Assembly (NCBI RefSeq): GCF_035582795.1
Contig: NC_134365.1
Coordinates: 210,768,387-210,832,386, forward strand
DNA from: Mycteria americana
Lineage: Eukaryota; Chordata; Aves; Ciconiiformes; Ciconiidae
Length of the DNA stretch: 64,000 nucleotides
Reading direction: 5' to 3'
Part shown: positions 36,384 to 48,300 of the stretch, piece by piece
Numbering within the stretch: position 1 is the stretch's first letter
Layout of the letters: each line of letters opens with the position of its first letter
Notes under the pieces: model-generated
The model's input: the letters and a program-made list of their open reading frames with translations, nothing else
Database searches by the model: none
Told to the model about the DNA's origin: nothing
Program-made: the position numbers and the translations under genes

Positions 36384-39300
36384 CTGTTAAAAGAGAAGTA
36401 GTTAATGAGAAATCTATGTGTTAATCTGAAGAGTTTTAAATGACATTTTAAGAAATCCTTACCCTTTTCAGTGGTTCTATTTTTTGCAGTAGTTGTATTG
36501 TATGCTCCAGTTGTGAGTCCTCCTTCTGAAGGAGCTTCCCGCTCTGTGAGGAGAGAGAGAAACCGTAGTTAAGTTGAAAACCTTAATAAACACTTTTTTG
36601 TCTTCTGGAAAAGTAGCCCTGATTTTATTTAATTCCTTCTACCTCGTTGATCTGAACGGAAATCATGATTAGATCAGCACAGCTATTGCTCTGGGCAGCT
36701 CTGTGAGCAATGTCCTTCTCTACAGGCATCTTTGTTACTTCACTAATTACCGTAGTGATAGGACGAGGGATAACAGTTTTAAACTGAAAGAAGGTAGATT
36801 TAGATTGGACATAAGGAAGAAATTTTTTATGATGAGAAATTTATTATGTGGTGAGACACTGGAACAGGTTGTCCAGAGCAGTTGTGGATGCCCCATCATT
36901 GGAAGTGTTCAAGGCCAGGTTGGACAGGGCTCTGAGCAACCTGATCTAATGGAAGGTGTCCCTGCCCATGGCCGGGGGCCTGGACTAGATGATCTTTAAA
37001 GGTCCCTTCCAACCCAAACCATTCCGTGATTCTGTGATTCAGTTCTGCATTTGCTTGTTCATTTGAAGTTTCATGGCCCGAATGAATATGTGTTATAAAA
37101 TAAATTCACCTTGTCCAAGGAAGGAGTATTTTGGCTACGTTTGGCATTACATTTGTCATCTTGCTGCTACAGGGTTACAGGTACAAAGATGTGCCTGCCG
37201 GAAGCGTTGCAGCCCCTGTGGAGGAGTGTAGCAAGCACAGCGGGGACCAAGGCAGGAGATGCTGGACCCAGATGTTAAGTGAAATTATGTGATGTGGAGA
37301 GGCTCACAAAGCACTTCTGACTTCACTCACAAGGTGTGGAAGGGACCAGCACAACTCAAAAAGTTTACGAACTTTTCTTAGTCAAAAGATCAACTATTTC
37401 TTGGACAGGGTGAAAAATCATTTTCTGGAGCATCTTGTATCTATCTCAGCTGGTCTCTGCCCATGCCGGAAGGAGCTCGAATAGCCCCATGAGCCAGCAG
37501 TGATTGCAGGGAGGAACAGCACCGTGCCAGTCTGCAGACCCTCCCGCACATCACATGGCAGCAAGGGTAAAAAATAGCTTTGCAGTTGTTTTCTGCACCA
37601 CCTGCGGGTGAGTAATGGCTGCCACTGTCTTAGAGGGGCTCTTGTGAAGCACCAAGTGTTTTTAAGTTGCAGAGTGCAGCAAAGATTACTGTCTTTGCTA
37701 TGTCATTAGGGGTGTTTGTCCTGTCCCTAGACGATGCTAACTGGCCATGGCAGTAATTTACAGGTGCTTCCCACCAGCGTGCAGGGTGCAGTGTTGACGT
37801 TAGCTCTCTTCCTTTCCCCCCTGCCTTCCATCCGATCTGCTGCGATACCACCTCCAAGTCCTAGGACGTGTTTCTGATACTGCACCTGATTTATTGATGG
37901 TGTAGGTCGTCTCCATGCCAGCATGGATGTGATCGGCTACATGGCAGTGCAGAAGCCATGTTCCAGGGTTTTCTGCTACGAGTTCAACTGTCTGGAAAGT
38001 CCCAGGGAAGAGGTCATACACATCTCCTCTGTGGTCCTTGTCTGTCTGTGGCAAGGCAAAACCGGCATCATAAGAGTCTTGCCTCAAACACCCCCCACAG
38101 GCACTGAAATATTCCAGTTAGACTTTCAGCTCCTCAAGGCAGATCAAATGCTTCTTGTTATACGTTTCTAGTGTGCCTCACACGGTGAAACTGAGGTCTG
38201 TGGATATCCCTCATTTAATCAATTAATTAACAACAGGAGACCCCTCCTAAGGACTTCAAGTGCTGGTTGAGCATAGGTGTTTCTTTGAAAGACAGATAGT
38301 CCTGCCAGTGTCAAGCTGTCACAACATAAAACCATACTGTAAGCAGGCATAAATCTCTCTGATTTCCTCCCTGTATCTTCCCTTGTACCCATGGGTAAAT
38401 ATATATTTTAACCCACCTAATCTTGTCCTCTAATAGTGCATTTATTCATGTTTCATAACAGGTTCAGAGTGGCAGAAGCTTTGCAAGGATCTCATTCATT
38501 TTGTGTTTCCTTCGCATGCAAAACTCCCATCGATCTCAGCATCAGCCCAGGGCTCCATGCCCAAGCTGCAAAATGAGGCTAGAACCTGGACTTTTTTGCA
38601 GAAATTTCCCATCACGCTATAAATATGTTACTTTGATTAATTTTACCAACCTTAAAGATGAAGGTCTGTGCATGGAAGTGGACTGTATGTATATCCACTT
38701 CGTTGCCCATTCCTATCAAATACCAGTTTGTCCTATCACCTTCATTCATTGTTAGACCCAGGAGACTGTTATAAATCTTCCCATTGATTGCTGGAAGAAT
38801 GACAAAAGAGGACTGATTAATAACGGGCCACGGTACGGGGTGATGATAACCTCCACTTAGGCACCCTTCACACTCTCTGTCCGGGGAGAAGGGGTGCCCA
38901 GGCAGAGAGGGGACCCACACCTGTGGCCTGGGCAAGGGCTCTCCGTAGTGACCACTGCCACTGCAGGGAGTCAGTCACATTTTTGTTTCAGTTTCCAGAT
39001 CGTCTAAGTGCACAGCAGCACCTATTTTTCTGTCTTGAAAAGCATCGGATAATTTTTTTACTGATTGAGATCAAATTCCTGAACAAACAGGATTTATGCT
39101 GAGAAGCTACATGGAAAAAGAGGGAACAGAGTTGTTGCCTAAAATGGGTAACATCTGTAGAAAGAGAAGTTTGCTTTGCCAGGGCTGTTCCTGCCCCCGT
39201 CCAGTCTGTTCTGCCTGGCTCCTGGGCTCTTTGCTGCTACAGCCACGGTTTTAAAATGTCATCCTAACGCTCCTACAAAACAAGCCTGAAAGGATCGCAG

Positions 39301-42300
39301 CTACCAGATGACGAGGGAAGTCTGGCAGGGCAGCCTCTTCCCATGAGTATTAGATTAAACTGTCATGTTAGAAAAACATCTTGGCTGGGCCTCATGAAAT
39401 CTTTTTGTTTGCAGGGTTGCAGCTCATGAAGTTGTCATGTGGCTGGGCAATTGCAGGCTAAGTCCAGTGTCTTCCTAGAAGGGCTGTGAAAGATAAACCT
39501 CTGTCCTCTTGGCTGCTGCCACCAAGTCCTACATACCATGCTTGCTGTTGCCGTCTTCAAAGTTCTCAGTGGAATTAAAATCATCAGGATTCTTATGAAG
39601 GTATGTTTCAATATTTTCTTTCAAATACCAGGATTTATTTTCATCGAACACCATAAACAGAAGGGTAAATTCACGATCAATGTCTTTCCTTAGACCTCTT
39701 TCATCTAGAATTCCTTTTCTGCAAACTACGAGAGGCCCAATCAGACCGCTGTATGTGTCCTGAAATAAAATAAATACGTGCGTTACAAATTTTCTAGTTC
39801 ATTCAGTTATGAAATAGATACAGATTAACTACAGATTAAATAAAGATGAAATTCCATTTTCCTATCAGATGAGAAAAAATCATGACTCTGTCTGATTAGA
39901 GATATCTTTCTCTACATGTCCCTATGTTAATGTACCAAAGCAATGTTTTGCCTTCACACAAAATCCCTTCAAATATTCCCTTCAAATTCCCTTCTTTAAG
40001 GAAGGAATCACATTACCGTGGTGTATCCCTGAGGATTTCAGTAGATTAAATTACCTGGGCATGTGCAACTGTTACCAAAGACAACAAAGCATCTAGCTCT
40101 GTAAATCGTTCCTCTAGCCTGTGGTCCTCACATAAATGAGAAGCATGATCCTTTCAGAAACATTGTGCAAGGCAGGATGCTTTATCCAGAGCAATGTAAT
40201 CTTTAATGACCATTTCTCGGTTACCTTTACAAAATTCACTGTTGAATAATAAACCCAAGTGATACAGTTTGGATCTGTTTTACCAGGGCCAGATCGTTCT
40301 GGGACGTTCCACCTGTAGGTGTTTATTTCCCCTGAAACAGAGAGAACAATTTTACCAAGAGCAGCTGGGTATTAGAGCTTTGCCTAGTATGTAACTGAGA
40401 TGTGCTGCCTTCCTCATCAAAAAATGATCTGTATCAAAACTATCTGTGTTTTGCAATGCATGCAGCAATGGGATGTGGGCATGATTCTGCCTTCCGGCAG
40501 GTCAGTGAGGTTCCAGTGGTGTAAATGAAGGCAGACAGCCCCCAGAAAAGGATGTCTGCAAATGATGCTGGCAACAGCAGCATCCCCCAGAGGGAAGTTT
40601 GGAGATAGGACTTTTCATCTTTCTCCATGGGCAAAACTTGTACCAGATCAATGATCTTGGATGCCGATGCTTAAGGTCAGTTGAAGGTGTCAGGAGCCAA
40701 GCTCCAGAAAATATTTCCTGAATTTTCTCAGTTGAAAAGGACACAGAGATGTGGCAGTTGCCCCTGGGATTTTGCAGATGGTGCTGCAGCAGCGTATCAG
40801 CTCTGGGCCAGGAGAGGAGAGGTGAGTACGTACCGACCTGCTGACTGGGAGCAACAAGGGTGTCCTTCCCTCTTCTAGCTAAGCCCCTCTCCTCAGCAGT
40901 TACTGGAGAACCCCTGTCCCTTCCTGAAAGCCATCACCTCTGCCATGTCCTCCCTGAGCAGAGATTCCCTGACCTCTGATTTGATTTAAAAAACCCAATC
41001 TGGTGGGGAAATTATCTATTCGGGTGAGGATCAGTTCTCAACATTGAACACAAACACACGTTCAGATGAACTGCCTGCGCTGTGTTTCGCTGCTTTGTTT
41101 TTTTGCAGGTGCTGCATGGAAGGGTAGGAGACCAAGATGTGGTCAACACCTTGACCTTTTAAGTGGTGGAGAAATGTTGAACAAGGCAGTCTCTAGCCCA
41201 AAAGTCTTCCAGGGTGACAAAAGCCAAGAACAGATGGGGACACACTACGAGTCAGGGGAAAACAAGGAATCACAGAACTCTTGGCCATGGTCTTAGTACA
41301 GCCACAACCCAACAGCTGCCAACAGCTGTGGGCATCAGGGCAAAGGAGAGTTTTCAATCTTAAATGGTTGTGAAGTGACTGAGCGTAGTTTTGTGTCACT
41401 GAGCCACTACACCATTTTGCTGGACCATGCAATGGTGGGTTTTATTGTAAGACAGTAACTACAGAAAAAGAAATGGTGACTCTCAAATATCATACTGTAT
41501 GAGAGCAGTCTCACGCATACATTGCAATATCATTTAATCTTATAGGACAAGCACCTTCTGTTCATTACAGCGTGGCTTTACGCTCTTCAGCAGAGATCAG
41601 AAAGGCTTTCAAGACACAGCACTACACTAATAGGACAGAAAACATGAACAAGAAAACCCCCAGTCTCAGAGGCATTCATGCCATGGAGACATACACCAGG
41701 GAAGAGTTTGTCATGCACCTCTACATGTCATCACCCCTTTTTAGAGGGCATGATGCGAGAAGAGAGCCTGGCCATGGTCCTTCACCACTTCCTTGCTTTT
41801 TACTCCTCACTTCAGGATGTTTGGAGGCTGTAGATGGAAAAATCTCCACTCTACTTAAAACCTGAGATACTTCAGATGGCATCAAAGACCTATCTTTGAA
41901 ATGTAAATGAAGCATAACCCCTGAAAAGACTGATAAACAAGAAGAAAATGGATGTTTCCTTCCTTTTTGCTGCTGGGTAAATGGAGGAATGGACAGGGAG
42001 AGGACAAAGCTGTGGCAGCTGCAAGCTGTTATGGCTTAGGCTGCTATGGGTCTGCTCTCTGCATCTCTTTGCTATGCCACCCACAGTCTCTTTAGGAGCT
42101 GGCAGTGCTCTCAGGAGCACAATTTAGCAGGACATAAATCTGACAGATGACTGGTTCAGGATTTAGTAGAACTAGATGGGCTCTGGGGAGATTGGGGTGA
42201 GCAGTCCAGCCTGGCCTAGGAAGACAGACAGCAAGGATTTTGAGATGATGGTGGTGGGGACTGAAGTGCCCAGGAATTATTCTTGTTTTGAGGGACTTGT

Positions 42301-45300
42301 TTTCCATGTTAACTGCTGCTTCCAAACTCCTAAGGAAAAGTCTGTCCTTAGATCTTGCTGAAGAGTCCTTTCCTTTGTCTTACTCTCAAACACAGACACC
42401 TTCCCTCATCTAACTCGTCCCAAGCCTGCTCCCATGTGGACAGAGGAGACATGACAGTAGTGTTCCCAGTGTTACACCTGGATTGTCAACAAAACAGCAT
42501 CGACAACATCATGGAGCAAATAACAAAACAAGGGAATAATATAAATCAGCTCCTTTTTTTTTATATATTAACCATAGGTATTCATTCATCAAACTCCAGC
42601 AAGGCAGACGCTGGCTCACGTTTGGCCATGAATTTGTGTGTGATTGTACTGTATCGATACAGCCACCTACAGAAAAGAGATTTCCACTTCCAGAGAGGTT
42701 TAGGACATCGGAATTTCTTTTCATTTAGTTTCACACTGAAGCTCACAAATACCATGAAAAAAATTGCATGAGTGATGGAAAGAAAAAAATTGCATGGGTG
42801 ATGGAAAGAAAAGGTATATACATTTTGGATTGACTACAATACCTGGGTTTGAGTTTAGCTTCCTACTAGAATATAAAACCCAAGATAAAAATTGACGTAC
42901 AAAAAATTTAACAGGTATTTTTCTATATGAAAAATTTCAATTCCATGAGAACTATTTTCCTCACTAGAAACTGAGACTTATTTGCTACACTTCTTCAAAG
43001 ACTTTTAAATCACGTGCCAGTGACATTTTGCATGTTATGCATCAGCTCTGAATGCAAATGCCAATTCTGTGTACATTAAGAGTGAGGCAGAGTTGACATT
43101 GCCAACTGCAACTCTACCACTGAATTTCTCAGTTTTTAAGATGTTGTTAGAGCGTCAGTCTGGAGCAAATGCAGCACTGGCTTACGCTTCTCTTGCCATG
43201 ATTATGGGCCTGCTTCCGCCTTTTTTGGAGGTTGTTCAGTGATTTACATTACTGTTTCTATCCCTGATAGAACAAAGGTTCATTCTCTGCCCAGACATGC
43301 TCACTTGATCAAGAACCTACATGTATAACAACACAGAATTGTATCTGAATAAACGCTGAGCGTATTATGTCTGGAAGAACATATAGGTATGTGTTAGCTT
43401 GAAAGAGGTATTATCATTCATGCGTTAAAATGCTTTTATATACGGCCTTTGTAGCTCAAACTGAAAAAAAAAAAGAACATCCTTACCAGGGAGCGTAATT
43501 GGTGTCTCAGGTTGTTCTTCACAACCCACTTCTTCTATACCATGTGCACTTACTGAATAAGGCCTGCTGGCTTTGTTCTTAAATACGATCAGTACAGAGT
43601 CACCAACCTCGGCATGGAGTAACGGCCCTAAATTAAAACAGGAGACGCTGCTGATTAATGCTGCTTTTCTGAATTTTAACAGACTTTCAATAGCTTGGCC
43701 TAGGAAAGGAACAATGGTCTTTCTCAAAACCCTCAGGCTTTTCTGTTCTTTCAGTGAAGCCATCAAAACTGGTCTGTTATGTTAGCTGATGAAAAGCTCC
43801 AATAAATAATCCAATGAAAAGCTCCAATGAAAATAATCTTTTTTCTTTTCAGTCAATGAGAAGAACTGTTCACTCTGGAAACAGGTCTTTGAACAGCTTG
43901 TTTTTAAGGAAAAGTTTTGTGGATGGTTTTTGTATCTCTCAAAATTTTATTTCTTAAACTGGTAACGGCTTTTTTTTAAATTATTTTTTCATTTTTGCAC
44001 TGCAAAAGAGGAAATTCCTAGAGAGTGTTGACTACTTTATGACCAGTTGTTGCCCACTTCTCGTCCCATAAAAAACACGAGCTGATGGTTATTTTATGAC
44101 AGGCGCAACATTTTGTCTTGCCCAATTTCAGATACAAATCCAGCTCCTTAATATTGACTTAATCTACCTACAAGAGCCTCCACCATGTTACATGCTCTGA
44201 TGTTAAGGTGAATCCTGGAATTGTCATTTTTGCATCCTCCCTGTAAGTACTCCTTAAGAAACTCCTTATTCCACGTTAACAACACTAGGAAAACTCTTTG
44301 GTTTTGGAAAGCAATTGTCCCACTTATCAGGCTCACTCTGTGAGCCATGAGAGCTACTTGCCCAGGATTTCCAAGTGTTCTTCCTCCTCCGTCCTCGTTT
44401 TGCGCTGTGTGAAGTTGCTGTTTGTGTACTCCCTGTAAACCACTTTCTTGTATTTTGAACCGATCAGATCTTCTGCTTGGCTCAGGAAAACATGCCCATA
44501 GCTGCAAAATAAAAAGGCAAAAATCAAAAGCTCTAAACCTTACGTATCTAAAGGCTAGTAACTGTTGTGTTATTCACAATAGAAGTGATAAGAATACACG
44601 GCTTGGTCCAATGTGCTGATTGATGTGAAGCCCTGCATGCTGCAAGAGATTTTAAACAGCAAACAACAAGGATAATGCTGACTAAATGCACACCCTCTTC
44701 AAACAGGTAAAGCTGAGGATATGTTGCACTCACCACAAACTTTTGGAAACACAAATCCTTCACCAGAGCTATCAGAGTAGAGATAAGTTCAAGGTAAGAG
44801 GGGGTTTGGGCACTCTCTCCAGCTGCATCCTCCGCTCCAATAAAAGATACTGCCTGTCCCTGCAAACCTGAATCCTCTTATCACGATGGCTGCTTTCACT
44901 ATCTTGGCTATTAGTCAGCCACAGGAAGATGATAACCGAAGCCCAACCTTGCAAAAGCAAATGCCATCATCTCAGATAAGAGGGGGCTGCTTTACCCTGC
45001 CCTCCTGCTGCTATGTACTGCGCAGGGCTGGATGCTTTCCCAGCATGAGGATAAGGCGAGAAATGTATTTTCCCTTCTGCACCTGGCAGAGGATGCTTTT
45101 ATGTGCCCTCCAGGTTTGTGCAGTCACCCACAGCTTGTTGCTGCTCCTGTGGGATCCCAGAGGGCTGACTCGCCAGCAGAGGACACTCGCCACCGGCTGC
45201 GGAGCAAAGCCTTCACCCTCTTCTGGGAGCAGCTCAGTCTCCTGGCAGCTCATCTCCAAGGTGCCCCTGGCAGGGGAGTTGTAAGGCTGGCTCACAACAT

Positions 45301-48300
45301 ACTAAATACAAGCAAAAAATGCCCCAGGAACACCGCTTACTGTAGTAATACACTGTGCAACAGCAGCCTTTAACAATACTGGAGTGAGTATTTTCTTTAA
45401 ACATGCTTCATCATCTGTGACTCTTCAGGTATGCTTTCTACCAACTCCACTGTACTCTTCCTCTTTGCAGGGTGCAATTTCCCAGTCACTTTTCTAAGGT
45501 TTATTTTTGAAATATGTTCACTGTTCCTTTTTGTTTTCACCAAAGTGGTCTCAGAGACCTCCCTATGCAATATGATCTGGAACACGTATGTTCTGCACAT
45601 GCTTTTTATTCCTTAGCACAGTGCAGTGTAGCTGTGATTCACTTGTGGCTGTTACTGCGTTCTGACTTTTCCAGGGGAGCCAGGGGCTACCACGCTGCAG
45701 TGAAGCAGGCTCAGCACCTCCCTAATGCAGCTTCACTGCTTGCAGGGGCTCACGTCTGGGACAGGTACCTGGGTTTTTTCCCTGTGAAAACCAGAGCACT
45801 GGAATGGGGAGACTGGGAAGGGTGAGGAAGGGACAGGAGGGGGTTGGGGGGCATCGTGGTAGGGTTGAGCCAGGGCTGGAACGCACACATGGATTTAGGG
45901 GCTTGGAAGCCTTCTTGGGTTCAACAGCATTACAAGACACTGTAGGATGAAAACATTTTAAAATGCTGCCTATGAACTAGTCTAGTCTGAGAGGCTGTCA
46001 TCTGATAAATAAGTTTTCTCTTATTTTGTTTGGCAAAGTGTGCCTCCTGAAAAGTACGAGGCTGGCTTCGTGAAAGGATGCTTCAAAGTTCCCCCTCCAT
46101 TATGAGTGTGCCCCATGCCCACAAGCATTCTTTGCTTTGAGTACCTTTCCTCATTGCTGCTGATGTTGTAAATCTTCGGTGCCGAGCTCTTATTTGAGGC
46201 ATAGTCCCACTCCACCTCCTCCGCAGCGATGTAGTAGAGCCTCATGGCTCCATGCTGCTGCTGGGCTCGGGTGGTATTACGGCAGCTGCTGACCTCGTAG
46301 AGTTGTTTCATCCCACCGGCAAAGTGATCAAAAGTCCTGCAAACCACTTTGAATGTGCCTGGAAAGGAAAGCCATGGGATTTAGGCAATTCAAAAAACTT
46401 TAAAAAGCAGCTTGGCAAGTTAGGTCCTGTGCCTTGTACATCTCTGATCTGTCCTGAAACAAACCTAATCCGTGATGCTGTATGGAAAGCCAAGCGAGGG
46501 GATACTTACATCACTCAGAGCTCGCTGGCTTTGAAAAATTAAGGGGACTGAAGGAAAAACAAGTTGATAAAATGGATGTGCACCAATCATCTCCTTTAGT
46601 CACCACATGCTCTATGGTCCCAAGATGTAAGAGGATGGGGATTCAGGCTGACATTCACGCACTCAAGAGTAAACATGCACATAAGACACTGCAGGATTGT
46701 GGCCTGTAACTCCTACATTACAGCAGGTTCTTCAACTAAAAGCAAAATGTGAACGCAGACACAAATGGAGATCCATAAGTCAGCAAGTAACTTTTTGCTC
46801 CATAGTAAACACTAGCCTGCTCCATCTTCGCTCAAAAATCTCCATAAATTACTTCTAACTATTTGAGTTAGATTAGCTTAGCCAAGGGAGCTCTGAAAAG
46901 CAATTGATTAGATGTCTGGCAGCAGGAACTAACTTGCCAGTAAGCCTTCACCCGTGCTGCCCATGCTGCATACATGCCCACGGGGAGCACGAGAAGACGT
47001 AGGAGGAGTGTGCATTGCAAACACTGATAAAGGCATGGAGAAACCAGGTGTGTGTTTCAGAGGTGCTGTTTCCTTGTCCCTGAGCACAGAGCCACTGTGC
47101 CAGCCGAGGGTGCGTGAGAGCCTTCACTGAGCTCCTGCAGCTGTCCGGTGTAATCAGGCTAACGGAGGCCTCTTAGAGACTTTGCAATACAGATGCAGAC
47201 CCATTATAGAAGAATGCCTCTAACAAACGAGAAGATGCTGCTTATAACCATTTGTTTATATGTACCTATATGGTATAAAAACAACTGAGTTAAACTGCAA
47301 CTTTCTGTCCCTTTGCTCTCCCTCCATGAAAGGCCAAACCACCATGGGCCATTTTTTTGTAGCTCTGGTGGTCAAAGGCTGCAGTGACAGTGGGAGCATC
47401 TTTTGGCATGTCCATGGGCAGATTTTAACATTTGTACTCTCCTTCCCATTTACTCAAGCAGAAGCTGACCACAATGTAGTCGTGCGTAGCTCCACCTGCT
47501 AGCCCTCTTGTGAAGGAGGAAAGCATTTTCACAGCTGCTTTGTATGTGAGTCAGTGATGGAACCAAAATCAGACCCGCAGCTCTGTCCAGGCTGGACCTC
47601 AGTCCATTCCTTGTGCTTCTAGGACAAAAGTGGTGAAAAAAGTAAAATAACATGCATTTAAAGAAAATCACTTGCATTGGTGATTGTAAAGATCTGATAA
47701 TTCATTTCATTTCCCTTATTGCCAGTAGAAGGTTAGCTGGCAAAAATTAATAATGTCCTAGAATATATTGTTTAGTGTGAATCCTGCAGTGCAGTTTCAT
47801 GACAGATGGTGGAAATGTATGGGATATGCATAAGGAAAGAAGCTGCTGTTTTATAGACACCAGCAACAGAGGTCTAACCTGGCACGTACACAAGGCCAAC
47901 ATATTTATATCAGGTGCTCCGGCCAAGGATGGCCCTTGACATAGCCTTGTACAACTCTCATGGCTCTGTTGATTTAAACAGAGTTGCACCAATGTAAAGA
48001 GAAGTAACGTTGCACTCTTTGTCATGAAGCTTATCTGGTGTCTCCAACAAACCCATTCACCCTCTCTGAGTTTGAAGAATGTATCACTGGATTATATATG
48101 AGAATAAAAACTATCTTTAATGTGTACACTTCTGAAGAAACTCCTAAAGACTATTATTGAAAACCTATTACTGAAGTCCTGAAATACCTTAAATGATGCT
48201 GACTATCTACATAGCAGTGAATTTTATCTTTGCTAAAAAAGCCTGTTTTGAGAGTTATGGAAATTCTGTGAGCATCCCCTTAGCTATCCCTCTGCCTGCT

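Noticed and set aside
44350-44362. GT donor (GTAGCT) just past HEPHL1 exon 13
   Set aside because: Using it would leave two extra bases and break the frame with exon 14; the GC donor fits perfectly.
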